18,178 bases of DNA from Rhodocyclaceae bacterium UBA2271 (GTDB lineage: Bacteria > Pseudomonadota > Gammaproteobacteria > Burkholderiales > Rhodocyclaceae), in NCBI GenBank assembly GCA_002347405.1, contig DDXB01000006.1:1-18178 (forward strand). The letters are read 5' to 3'. Below the pieces are notes generated by a model that did not search any database, was not told the origin of the DNA, and saw only the letters and a list, made by a program, of their open reading frames with translations. Shown here piece by piece: positions 7,189-13,993 of this stretch; position 1 is the first letter of the stretch; each line of letters opens with the position of its first letter. The position numbers and the translations under genes were made by a program.

Positions 7189-8604
7189 TCAGAACTTGTG
7201 CGCGCCGTGGGCGCCCAGGCTCATGATGTACTGCAACGTCACCTGGTTGTCGGTCACGCCCATCATCGCCCGGTCACGTGCGTACTGCAGGCGCAGGCGC
7301 GAGAACTCGGAGTTGCTCCAGTCCAGCATCACGCTGTCCTTGCGCGGCTTGAAGTCGGCGAAGTAGTGGTTGCCAGCGTCGAGCAGGTTGAACACCATGG
7401 CATCGAAGGACTTGCTGCCCTTGCCCAGCCAGTCGTGGCGGTAACCGACGCGCCATTTCGGCATGAACTGGTAGACGGCCGAGGCGTAGCCGCCGGTCTG
7501 ACGCGTCAGCAGGTCGCCCAGCGCGACGCCGCCGGTACAGGTGGTGGCGTTGGCCGGGTCGGCGTCATCGCAGCGCCAGGTGCCCTGCTCGGTACGGCGG
7601 AAAACCTCGGTCTGCAGCTTCAGGCTGCGGTCCGACGCATTGCCGTTCGGCGCCCACTTCCAGACAAAGTCGGCGATGGCGGTACGGCTCTTGCCGCTGA
7701 AAAAGCTCTCCGCCTCGACCCCGCCGGTATCCTCGAAATGCGCCGCGCGGTCGGCGGCGCTGGTATTCAGGAAAGACAAGCCCGCCTGCCACGCGTTCGA
7801 CGCACCGACGTCGCCGCCGGTCTTGGCGAAGAGCGCGCCGGCGCCGGAACCGTTCTTGTTGCGGTCGGTGCCGGGAAAGTTGGCGCCACGGCCGAACTCG
7901 GCGCCGAACTGCAGCATGAAGGGCGTCGGCGCCAGCCATTTCACCTGCACGCCGTCCTGCCGGTAGCCCTCGGCGCCAAACAGCACCTTCTGCATCAGCG
8001 TGGCGTCAGCGAAGTCCCACTCGTGCGGATGCCGGGCGTTTTCATAGCCGATGTTGGAAGCGAAACGGCCGGCGCGCACGCTGAGTCCGTTGCCCAGGCC
8101 CAGGGTCGACACGCTGGCTTCCTCGACCTCCACTTCGCCAGCGCCGGTCACGGCGAAGCGGGCGACACCGCGGAAGCCGGGGTCGATGTTGGCGGCGAAC
8201 ATCAGCTCGGAGTGCTGCAGCGAGGCGCCGCGCTTCTCTGCGCCGTGGTCGTGGCCGGCAGGCCAGTAGCCCGAGACCATCCGCTCGGGTACATCCTGCA
8301 TGCGCTTGGCCTGCCCTTGCAGGACAAGGCCGATCTCGGGATTGAAGGCGCTGGCCTTGCCGTCACCGGCACGGGCAGTCTGGGTCGCTGCCCGGGTTGC
8401 AGCCTGTTCGGCGGCGGCCTTGGCCTGGGTCGAGGTGGACTCGGCCTGCACCAGGCGGTTTTCCAGCGCGGCGATACGCTGTTCGTAGGCTTGTTTCATC
8501 TGCGCGATTTCGGCGCGCAGGGCTTGCAGGTCGGTATCCGCGGCGGCGGGGAAACTGGCAAGCACGCCGGAGGCGGCCAGCACAATCAAGGATGGACGAA
8601 TCAT
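7189..8604 (-). CDS. Outer-membrane beta-barrel protein, probably a zinc-regulated porin-like protein
   Basis: A 471 aa protein starting at ATG 8604 with signal peptide MIRPSLIVLAASGVLASFPAAA and SD GGAG 7 bases upstream. After the signal comes a coiled coil (DLQALRAEIAQMKQAYEQRI..., mature residues ~3-55), as in porins with a periplasmic coiled coil. A long region of alternating strands with many aromatic and glycine residues follows, with no TonB box or plug domain seen. The last residues are HKF, ending in the terminal Phe used by barrel-assembly signals. A HDHG motif is present near residue 120. By position, between a zur-linked exported protein and znuA, I infer passage of zinc or a zinc complex across the outer membrane. 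No direct evidence of substrate is visible. Its SD may be hidden in an RNA stem (see findings). Confidence 0.75.
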   Translation of the reverse strand: MIRPSLIVLAASGVLASFPAAADTDLQALRAEIAQMKQAYEQRIAALENRLVQAESTSTQAKAAAEQAATRAATQTARAGDGKASAFNPEIGLVLQGQAKRMQDVPERMVSGYWPAGHDHGAEKRGASLQHSELMFAANIDPGFRGVARFAVTGAGEVEVEEASVSTLGLGNGLSVRAGRFASNIGYENARHPHEWDFADATLMQKVLFGAEGYRQDGVQVKWLAPTPFMLQFGAEFGRGANFPGTDRNKNGSGAGALFAKTGGDVGASNAWQAGLSFLNTSAADRAAHFEDTGGVEAESFFSGKSRTAIADFVWKWAPNGNASDRSLKLQTEVFRRTEQGTWRCDDADPANATTCTGGVALGDLLTRQTGGYASAVYQFMPKWRVGYRHDWLGKGSKSFDAMVFNLLDAGNHYFADFKPRKDSVMLDWSNSEFSRLRLQYARDRAMMGVTDNQVTLQYIMSLGAHGAHKF

Positions 8605-8610
8605 GGAATA

Positions 8611-8689
8611 ACTCCAAAGCAGAAAGCAGAATAAGCAAGCGGGCACCGTTCGTCTGACGGCGCGCGACCAGGACAATCAGCTTTGGAGT
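8611..8689 (-). promoter_or_regulatory. Inverted repeat covering the porin-like gene's Shine-Dalgarno
   Basis: In the minus-strand transcript ACTCCAAAGC (8689-8680) is perfectly complementary to GCTTTGGAGT (8620-8611), ten base pairs with a 59-base loop. The 3' arm holds the GGAG ribosome site of the porin-like gene. The 5' arm is formed by the last codons (CTC CAA AGC) of the preceding gene. Ribosomes finishing that gene would open the stem, so translational coupling is a natural reading. Confidence 0.55.
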
Positions 8690-8958
8690 ACGGGCGGAGC
8701 GCGGCTCCGGAAAGCCAGATGCAGCGCAAAAGTCGGCGCTGGCAGGACGGCACGGCGCACGGTGCGGGTGGCTGCCGGCAAACCGGGTGGCGCGGGATCC
8801 GGCGTCGGGACTGCCCCCTGCATGCCGGCCAGCATCAGACATTCGGCGCAAGCCTCGTCATGGTCGGCAAAGGCCTCGTCGATGCCATGCGTCGCCAGGG
8901 CAAGTTGCGCCCAGAGCAGGGCGAGCGCAAGCAGGAGCACTCGGGCGAACCGTTTCAT
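8677..8958 (-). CDS. Small exported protein, DUF2946-like
   Basis: A 93 aa product starting at ATG 8958, which overlaps the zur stop by four bases (ATGA), so it is probably translated by coupling. MKRFARVLLLALALLWAQLALA is a signal peptide. The short mature part has HGIDEAF-ADHDEACAECLML with a CxxC and nearby acidic and His residues. It then has a Pro/Ala-rich middle and ends AFRSRAPPVLQS. This arrangement (H/D, CxxC, Pro-rich linker, final RxRAPP) resembles DUF2946 proteins, often found with metal-transport genes; their function is not established. The CxxC/His cluster could bind zinc (inference). The C-terminal LPAPTF segment is encoded by dispersed repeat copy 3 read antisense. Confidence 0.7.
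   Translation of the reverse strand: MKRFARVLLLALALLWAQLALATHGIDEAFADHDEACAECLMLAGMQGAVPTPDPAPPGLPAATRTVRRAVLPAPTFALHLAFRSRAPPVLQS
8727..8760 (+). repeat. Dispersed repeat copy 3, in the 3' end of the DUF2946-like gene
   Basis: CAAAAGTCGGCGCTGGCAGG (8727-8746) differs by one substitution and one base insertion from copy 4 and by one base over the core of copy 2. The continuing bases GACGGCACGGCG resemble the next module of copy 2. It lies antisense within coding sequence. Confidence 0.65.
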
Positions 8959-9365
8959 GCCGAAGCCTTCGCGCACTGCGCGCAGGTGCCGCGCACATCG
9001 AATTCAACTTCAGAGAGCCGGAAGCCACGTGGCAGCTTCGGCGGTGGCGGTGGCGGCGCCTTGAGGCAGAACATCCCGCCGCAACCGGTGCAGCGAAAAT
9101 GCACATGATCTCCATGCCGCCGCCGGGCGCCCGGCGCCGAAAAGCGGAACACGCCGCGCGGATCGACCGCCTTGAGCGCCAGGCCGGCGGCCACCAGCGA
9201 ATCCAGCACGCGGTAGAGCGTCACCCGGTCGACATCGGGCAGCAAGGCTTCGATTTCGGCATGACTCATGGGCTGTGTCGCGGCCAGCAGCGCAGCGCAG
9301 ACCCGCACGCGCCAAGGCGTGACCTTGAGACCGGCCGCATGCAGCAGGGTGGTGATGTCGCTCAT
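8955..9365 (-). CDS. zur: Fur-family zinc uptake regulator (Zur)
   Basis: DNA-binding repressor using Zn(II) as co-repressor. The 136 aa product (ATG 9365) has the winged-helix fold: LLHAAGLKVTPWRVRVCAAL, SHAEIEALLPDVDRVTLYRV with recognition helix 46-57, then the dimerisation part HGDHVHFRCTGCGGMFC. Structural zinc cysteines are C92/C95 and C128/C131; H84, H87 and H89 fit the regulatory site. Assignment to Zur rather than Fur rests mainly on context: it is divergent from a ZIP transporter and upstream of znuA/znuB-like genes. A run of six prolines (104-109) interrupts the loop after the first CxxC and is not usual. The start is uncertain because the SD is weak; an in-frame ATG at 9422 would place the operator within the coding region. 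The promoter overlaps the 9395-9411 palindrome, implying autoregulation. Confidence 0.88.
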   Translation of the reverse strand: MSDITTLLHAAGLKVTPWRVRVCAALLAATQPMSHAEIEALLPDVDRVTLYRVLDSLVAAGLALKAVDPRGVFRFSAPGARRRHGDHVHFRCTGCGGMFCLKAPPPPPPKLPRGFRLSEVEFDVRGTCAQCAKASA

Positions 9366-9394
9366 GGCGGCATGATGCCGCAAGCCGGCCACGG

Positions 9395-9411
9395 ATGCAA
9401 CATTGTTGCAT
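9395..9411. promoter_or_regulatory. Putative Zur operator between zur and the ZIP gene
   Basis: ATGCAACATTGTTGCAT is a perfect inverted repeat of two 8-base arms around one central base, the geometry of a Fur-family box. It is the only clear palindrome in the divergent promoter region. It overlaps the -35 hexamer TTGCAT (9406-9411) of the ZIP promoter and lies just downstream of a minus-strand -35 TTGTCA (9422-9417) for zur, so one bound dimer could silence both directions. Confidence 0.75.
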
Positions 9412-9433
9412 TTGCCTGACAAGCGATTACAAT
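9406..9433 (+). promoter_or_regulatory. Promoter of the ZIP/zinc operon
   Basis: -35 TTGCAT (9406-9411), a 16-base spacer, then -10 TACAAT (9428-9433). Transcription would begin near 9440, which is also the proposed GTG start codon, so the message may be leaderless. Confidence 0.45.
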
Positions 9434-9439
9434 CCCGCC

Positions 9440-10246
9440 GTGACCTCTCTGCCCCTGATCGTTCAAATCACCCTCGCCTGCCTGCTCGGCGGCCTGCTCT
9501 CTGTCGCCGCCGCCGCGCTGGTGATGTTCGGCCTGCCGAAGAAGTGGCTGGGGCTGACGGTCAGTTTTTCCACCGGCCTGCTGCTGGCGACGGCCACCTT
9601 GCATCTGCTGCCCGAAGCGCTGGAATCCGGGCTGACCCCGCACGAAGTCTTTCCGCTCTTGCTGGCCGGCATCCTCGGGTTTTTCGCCCTGGAGAAGTTC
9701 GCTCTCTGGCGGCACACCCACGCCGGGGCCGGTGAAATCGACGCGCATTGCGGCGACCAGCACTGCGACGACCACACCCACAGCCATCATCATTTGTCCG
9801 ACCCGCGCGGCGAAACCCTGCTGATCCTGATCGGCGACGGTTTTCACAATTTCACCGACGGCTTGCTCATTGCGGCGGCCTTCCTCGCCGACCCGCTGCT
9901 CGGCTGGGCCACCACGCTGGCCATCATTGCCCACGAAGTGCCGCAGGAGGCCGGGGATTTCGCCATCCTGCTCGCGGCGGGCTGGACGCGCAGCCGGGCG
10001 CTCTTCTGGAACGGGATGTCAAGCCTGACGGCCATTGCGGGCGGCATTGCCGGATATCTGGCGCTGGAGCGCGCCCAGAACTGGATACCGATCATCATCA
10101 CCATCGCGGCAGCGAGTTTTTTGTATATTGCCATCGCCGACCTGATGCCACGCCTGAAACGTGAAACCAAATCCGTCGGCTGGCACGGCCTGCTGCTGGC
10201 CGCCGGCATCGCCGTGGTGGTTTTTGGCCGTACCCATGTCCATTGA
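9440..10246 (+). CDS. ZIP-family zinc transporter
   Basis: Inner-membrane carrier importing Zn(II) and related divalent cations. The GTG start at 9440 gives 268 aa; the first helix (LPLIVQITLACLLGGLLSVA) must be included, which rules out later Met codons. Helix 4 has HNFTDG (136-141) and helix 5 HEVPQE (165-170), the paired metal-site motifs of ZIP proteins. A cytoplasmic His/Cys/Asp loop lies at 92-118 (HTHAG...HCGDQHCDD-HTHSHHH). About eight helices are visible. There is no Shine-Dalgarno before the GTG. An in-frame ATG at 9395 lies inside the operator and upstream of the predicted transcription start, so I reject it. It is the first gene of the rightward zinc operon, 15 bases before the ZrgA-like gene. 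Confidence 0.9.
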   Translation: MTSLPLIVQITLACLLGGLLSVAAAALVMFGLPKKWLGLTVSFSTGLLLATATLHLLPEALESGLTPHEVFPLLLAGILGFFALEKFALWRHTHAGAGEIDAHCGDQHCDDHTHSHHHLSDPRGETLLILIGDGFHNFTDGLLIAAAFLADPLLGWATTLAIIAHEVPQEAGDFAILLAAGWTRSRALFWNGMSSLTAIAGGIAGYLALERAQNWIPIIITIAAASFLYIAIADLMPRLKRETKSVGWHGLLLAAGIAVVVFGRTHVH

Positions 10247-10261
10247 TTCCCGGAGTTTTCC

Positions 10262-10750
10262 ATGAAGCCACATAGCCTGCTGCTCACTGCCCTGCTGCTT
10301 TTCCTCCCGGCTGCCCATGCCCAACACAAGCATGGCGAGGGTCGGCTCGATATTTCCATCGACAAGGACTTGATCACCTTGAACCTTGAACTGCCGCTCG
10401 ATGCCGCCGTTGGTTTCGAGCGCGCACCGAAGAACGACAAGGAGAAGGCTGCATTGGCGGCGACCGGCCAAACATTGAACGACGCCGCCGCGCTGTTCGT
10501 GCCAAGTCCTGCCGCCAACTGCGCAGCTCAGTCGGTCAAGGTCGAAATGCCGCAATTCTCTGGCAACGCACATGCCGACATTGACGCCAGTTATGTTTTC
10601 CGCTGCGCCAATCCGGCCGCTCTGAAAGGCATCGAAACCACGCTCTTCAAGCATTTCAAGCGGCTGTATCGGCTCGAAGTGCAGCGCGTCGGCCCCACCG
10701 GTCAGGGCGCGGCCAGGCTCACCCCGAAGCAGCCTGTCCTGAACTGGTAA
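10262..10750 (+). CDS. ZrgA-like (DUF2796) periplasmic zinc-uptake protein
   Basis: A 162 aa exported protein: signal peptide to AHA-20, mature N-terminus QHKHGEGRLDISIDKDLITL, then LELPLDAAVGFERAPKNDKE, the signature region of DUF2796, later named ZrgA for a zinc-regulated uptake gene of Vibrio cholerae (family knowledge from memory). Two cysteines (C87, C115) may form a disulfide. The long His/Asp/Glu-rich insert that many members carry in the middle is almost absent here; only NAHADID remains. SD GGAG lies 8 bases before ATG. The following ABC ATPase and permease genes fit the Zrg type of locus, so I infer delivery of zinc to, or action with, that transporter. Confidence 0.8.
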   Translation: MKPHSLLLTALLLFLPAAHAQHKHGEGRLDISIDKDLITLNLELPLDAAVGFERAPKNDKEKAALAATGQTLNDAAALFVPSPAANCAAQSVKVEMPQFSGNAHADIDASYVFRCANPAALKGIETTLFKHFKRLYRLEVQRVGPTGQGAARLTPKQPVLNW

Positions 10751-10911
10751 AAAATGGCCCACCCCGAAAACCTCGCTTCGCTCGATTCTGTGCGGAAAAG
10801 CCGCATCCCGCTTCGCGGGACCAGCCTTCGGCTGTCCTGCGGCCTGCGGCCTTGTCCCCTCAAGGGGCCAAGAAACACTTGGGGCGGCCCGGCGTGTTTC
10901 TTGACGGACGC
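10751..10911 (+). other. Structured intergenic leader before the ABC ATPase gene
   Basis: A 161-base gap within an otherwise tight operon. It holds a chain of small hairpins: CCCGC-TTC-GCGGG, AGCC-TTC-GGCT and CCCC-TCAA-GGGG. Last comes a 9-bp stem AAGAAACAC (10870-10878) with GTGTTTCTT (10894-10902), ending nine bases before the ATG at 10912. No promoter or open reading frame was recognised. Confidence 0.5.
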
Positions 10912-11601
10912 ATGACTGCGCTTTCCATCGTCAATCTGGTCTATCGCTGGCCGCGCCAGCAGGCCGTCTGCCTTGATATTCCGCGCTTTGACATCGCCGC
11001 CGGCGAGCATGTCTTCCTGCATGGGCCGAGCGGCGGCGGCAAAAGCACGCTGCTCGGCCTGCTGGGCGGCGTCGCCGTGCCGGAGCGCGGCAGCATCGAA
11101 CTGCTCGGCAGCGACATCACGCGGCTCTCCGGCCACTCACGCGACCGCTTTCGCGCCGACCACATCGGCTTCATCTTCCAGCAGTTCAACCTGCTGCCCT
11201 GGCTGTCCGCGCTCGACAACGTGCTGCTACCCTGCACTTTCTCGGCGCGACGACTGACCCGCGCAGGCACTGCGCGCGAAGCTGCCACGCGACTGCTCAC
11301 CCACCTCGACCTCGCCGCTGATGCCTGGCACAAGCCGGCCGGCGAGCTTTCCGTCGGCCAGCAACAGCGCGTCGCGGCGGCGCGCGCCCTGATCGGCCGG
11401 CCGGAAATCCTCATCGCCGACGAGCCGACCTCGGCGCTGGACGCCCCGCGCCAGCAGATTTTCATCGACCTGTTGCTTGCCGAGGCGAAAGCAGAAGGTG
11501 CGGCGCTGCTCTTTGTCAGCCATGACGAACGCCTGGCCGCGCATTTCGACCGCAAGATCGCGCTTTGCGACATCAACCGCGCCGGGACTATCGAACCATG
11601 A
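10912..11601 (+). CDS. ABC transporter ATP-binding protein, LolD/MacB type
   Basis: Cytoplasmic ATPase of 229 aa. Motifs in order: Walker A GPSGGGKST (38-46), Q-loop FQQFN (Q90), signature LSVGQQQR (146-153), Walker B ILIADEPTSALD (166-177) and H-loop SHDE (H204). The LolD/MacB/FtsE subfamily is indicated by FIFQQFNLLPWLSALDNVLL and by the partner permease, which overlaps by four bases (ATGA). The frame is open for 20 codons upstream, but those codons translate the hairpin leader, so I start at MTALSIVNL. The SD is weak (GACGGAC). I infer it is the engine of the Zrg-like system. It is unlikely to be the missing ATPase of the ZnuAB-like genes, which belong to another subfamily. Confidence 0.92.
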   Translation: MTALSIVNLVYRWPRQQAVCLDIPRFDIAAGEHVFLHGPSGGGKSTLLGLLGGVAVPERGSIELLGSDITRLSGHSRDRFRADHIGFIFQQFNLLPWLSALDNVLLPCTFSARRLTRAGTAREAATRLLTHLDLAADAWHKPAGELSVGQQQRVAAARALIGRPEILIADEPTSALDAPRQQIFIDLLLAEAKAEGAALLFVSHDERLAAHFDRKIALCDINRAGTIEP

Positions 11602-12857
11602 GGGCGATACTGACACTCGCCGTGAAAAGTGCCTGGGCGCGCCGGCTGACGCTCGGCGTCACACTGTGCGCCATCGCGCTGGCCAGCGCGCTGCTCTTCG
11701 CCGTCGAGCGGGTGCGCCATGATGCGCGGCAGAGCTTCACGCAGGCGGTGTCGGGCGTCGATCTGGTGGTGGGAGCCCGGAGCGGCAGCGTGCAACTGAT
11801 GCTGTATGCCGTGTTCCGCGCGGGCAGCGCCACCCATAACATCCGCTGGGAGAGCTTCGAGGCCATCGCCACGCACCCGGCGGTAGATTGGGCCGTGCCG
11901 CTTGTCCTTGGCGATTCGCATCGCGGCTTTGCCGTGCTGGGCACCACGCCGGATTACTTTCGCCACTTCCGTTACAGCGACCAACGGGCGCTGGGCTTCG
12001 CTGCCGGCCAGGCATTCGCCGACGTTTTCGAAACCGTGCTGGGCAGCGCGGTTGCCGCCGAACTGCGGCTGGAGGTCGGCGACCGCATCACGCTGACGCA
12101 TGGCATGGCCGAGGCGGGGCCGGGGCACGACGACAAACCCTTCACGGTCGTCGGCATCCTCGCTCCCACCGGTACGCCGGTCGACCGCAGCGTCCATGTG
12201 AACCTGGAATCGATCAGCGCGATCCATCTCGACTGGGTCGCCGGCGCGCCGCTGCCGGGCCTGGCGATACCCGCCGAATTCGTGAAAAAGTTCGATCTGC
12301 AACCCAAGGAAATCACCGCCTTCCTGGTCGGCCTGAAAAACCGCGCCGACGTGTTCCGCCTGCAACGCCACATCAACGGCTATCGCGGCGAGCCGCTCAT
12401 GGCCGTGATGCCCGGCGTGGCGCTGGACGAGCTGTGGCAGACGCTCGGCATGATCGAGCAAACGCTCCTGGCGATGTCGGCGCTGGTGGTGGTGATTGGC
12501 CTGGCCGGCCTCTTGGCGACAATGCTCGCCAGCCTCAACGAACGGCGCCGCGAGCTGGCCATCCTGCGCGCGCTCGGCGCCAGCCCGCGCGAGCTGTTTC
12601 TGCTGCTCACCGCCGAAGGCTTGCTGGTCACCACGCTCGGCGTGGCGTTTGGCCTGGGGTTGCTGGCCGTCGGCACGTTCTTTTTCGCGCCGCTCCTGCA
12701 GGCGCATTTCGGCATCATCTTGCAATGGCGGCTGTTTGCGCCCAACGAATGGCTGTTGCTGGCCGCCATCCTCGCCACCGGCCTCGTCGCCAGCCTGATC
12801 CCCGGCTGGCGCGCCTGGCGCATGTCGCTGGCCGATGGACTCACCCCGCGGAACTGA
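11598..12857 (+). CDS. FtsX/MacB-like ABC transporter permease
   Basis: A 419 aa membrane protein with the MacB layout: one N-terminal helix (about 17-36), a large periplasmic domain (about 40-285, beginning HDARQSFTQAVSGVDLVVGA), then three C-terminal helices. The cytoplasmic loop LNERRRELAILRALGASPRELF is the FtsX-family coupling segment. The protein ends IPGWRAWRMSLADGLTPRN. The start ATG overlaps the ATPase stop (ATGA). MacB-type transporters do not move substrate through the membrane but transmit force to periplasmic partners. If this one is in the zinc operon for a reason, it may load or release zinc on the ZrgA-like or DUF3299 protein (inference). Confidence 0.9.
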   Translation: MRAILTLAVKSAWARRLTLGVTLCAIALASALLFAVERVRHDARQSFTQAVSGVDLVVGARSGSVQLMLYAVFRAGSATHNIRWESFEAIATHPAVDWAVPLVLGDSHRGFAVLGTTPDYFRHFRYSDQRALGFAAGQAFADVFETVLGSAVAAELRLEVGDRITLTHGMAEAGPGHDDKPFTVVGILAPTGTPVDRSVHVNLESISAIHLDWVAGAPLPGLAIPAEFVKKFDLQPKEITAFLVGLKNRADVFRLQRHINGYRGEPLMAVMPGVALDELWQTLGMIEQTLLAMSALVVVIGLAGLLATMLASLNERRRELAILRALGASPRELFLLLTAEGLLVTTLGVAFGLGLLAVGTFFFAPLLQAHFGIILQWRLFAPNEWLLLAAILATGLVASLIPGWRAWRMSLADGLTPRN

Positions 12858-12858
12858 A

Positions 12859-13395
12859 ATGAACAAACTACTCTTTGCCCTGCTCGCCGTTATTTGCCTC
12901 GGCCAGCCAGTCCACGCCGCCGACCCCTATCCAGAAATCAAGTGGGAAGCGCTGGTGCCCAAGGGTTGGGACCCGACGCGCGACCTCAAGAACCTCAATC
13001 TGGGCACGCTGCAGGATTCCGACCCGCGCGCCATCGAAGCGCTCGAAAAACTCAAGGCGCTGTGGGACAACGCACCCGCCGAGCCCGCGCACCATGGCAA
13101 GAAAATCCGCCTCGCCGGCTATGTCCTGCCGCTCGAACGCGACAAGGAAGGCAAGGTCACCGAATTCCTCCTCGTGCCCTACTACGGCGCCTGCATCCAC
13201 ACCCCGCCACCGCCCGCCAACCAGATCATCCACGCCAGGTCGGCAAAACCCCTGGCAGGCGTGAAAATGATGGAAGCCCTCTGGGTATATGGCACGCTCA
13301 CCGTGCAGCGCGGCGAAACCACCTGGGGCGTCGCCGGTTACCGACTGACGGTCGAAAAAATCACGCCCTACGAGATTCCGCCGGGCAAAAGATAA
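12859..13395 (+). CDS. DUF3299 periplasmic protein
   Basis: A 178 aa exported protein, ATG one base after the permease stop. MNKLLFALLAVICLGQPVHA is the signal peptide. The body has the DUF3299 signature: KKIRLAGYVLPLERDKEGKVTEFLLVPYYGACIHTPPPPANQIIH, then VYGTLTV and GVAGYRLT. The single Cys in GACIH with its His, plus the HH at about residue 76, could bind a metal (inference). DUF3299 genes commonly follow FtsX-type ABC genes and ZrgA-like genes, which supports one functional unit. It is the last gene of the rightward zinc operon; repeat copy 4 follows within a few bases. Confidence 0.85.
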   Translation: MNKLLFALLAVICLGQPVHAADPYPEIKWEALVPKGWDPTRDLKNLNLGTLQDSDPRAIEALEKLKALWDNAPAEPAHHGKKIRLAGYVLPLERDKEGKVTEFLLVPYYGACIHTPPPPANQIIHARSAKPLAGVKMMEALWVYGTLTVQRGETTWGVAGYRLTVEKITPYEIPPGKR

Positions 13396-13400
13396 ACGTC

Positions 13401-13449
13401 GCGCCGTACCCGCTGCGGGGCATTTCATCCCGCCAGCGCCGACTTTTGG
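13401..13449 (-). repeat. Dispersed repeat copy 4
   Basis: Read on the minus strand it has the core AAAGTCGGCGCTGGCGGGA shared with copy 2, then TGAAATGCCCCGC shared with copy 5, then GTACGGCGCGACG. It thus combines modules of both. Directly beside it, plus-strand GTCGGCGGGAC (13454-13464) can pair with it in a hairpin. Confidence 0.8.
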
Positions 13450-13521
13450 CGCGTCGGCGGGACGTCAAAACCAACCGCCAGCGCCGGCTATTGCGCAGGG
13501 TTTGCCGGGCGCACCAAAAGA

Positions 13522-13553
13522 ACAGGCCCCGGCACAATCTTGCCGGGGCCTGT
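13522..13553 (-). terminator. Strong hairpin, possible terminator on the minus strand
   Basis: Arms ACAGGCCCCGGCA and TGCCGGGGCCTGT pair perfectly over 13 bp around a 6-base loop. On the minus strand the stem is followed by TCTTTTGG, a weak T-rich tail; on the plus strand it is followed by GGGTGACG, with none. It could end a minus-strand transcript from the 13555-13740 region, or simply be a barrier downstream of the zinc operon. Confidence 0.45.
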
Positions 13554-13696
13554 GGGTGACGCATGGCGCGCCAGAATCTCCAGCACACCATTCGGCCCTC
13601 GTAAGACCTTGCAGCGACGGAGTCCCGCAAGGGCAACCACACCAAAGCCAGACCATCTCAGAGAAACCTGCTCGGGTACATCGCCTCTCTAATGCA

Positions 13697-13730
13697 ATAA
13701 ACAGGCCAATGTTTTCATATGGCTGTTTAT
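13697..13730. repeat. AT-rich inverted repeat
   Basis: ATAAACAG (13697-13704) and CTGTTTAT (13723-13730) with further pairing CCA/TGG inside. Symmetric on both strands; it may be a weak bidirectional terminator or a protein-binding site. Confidence 0.4.
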
Positions 13731-13976
13731 CTTGAATAAATGATAGGTGTCGTCGTCCTTGAGGCGGGATAAATGTAAATTTTCCCGACATTTCAACTGC
13801 AACAGCGGTGACTCTTCATCTGCAAATCTATCCAGATCGCCGGGCTACGTTGGCGAGAAAGGCGAAAAAACCGTCATATCTAACCTCAACACAACACATG
13901 TCGAATATTTTTACATCCTCCTCGACAGAAAAATGTTCCGCGAATTTTTTCCAAATAAAATCAAAGCTATTTTAAT

Positions 13977-13993
13977 CTGGCATCAAATATGCA
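13977..13993 (+). promoter_or_regulatory. Sigma-54-type promoter of the PEP-CTERM gene
   Basis: CTGGCATCAAATATGCA has GG and GC elements at the right spacing for a -24/-12 promoter and matches the consensus YTGGCACGRNNNTTGCW in all but three positions. Transcription would begin near 14003, leaving a leader of about 86 bases. PEP-CTERM genes in biofilm- and floc-forming betaproteobacteria are known to be under RpoN with the PrsK/PrsR pair, which agrees. Confidence 0.6.

Noticed and set aside
6895..8634. A 579-codon open frame on the plus strand
   Set aside because: It is antisense to the porin-like and ZnuA-like genes, lacks recognisable domains, and is explained by high GC third positions on the opposite strand.
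11227..11257. The LolD-type ATPase as the missing ATPase of the ZnuAB-like pair
   Set aside because: It overlaps and clearly partners an FtsX-like permease and belongs to a different ABC subfamily.
10941..12866. A 641-codon open frame on the minus strand
   Set aside because: It lies antisense to the ABC ATPase and FtsX-like genes, whose family motifs are complete; its product is rich in Gln, Arg and His, typical of shadow frames.
13560..13665. Resemblance to 6S RNA on the minus strand (TTTCTCTGAGATG at one end, GGAGATTC at the other)
   Set aside because: The ends are only about 95 bases apart and the conserved 6S central bubble sequence is not visible, so the resemblance is probably chance.
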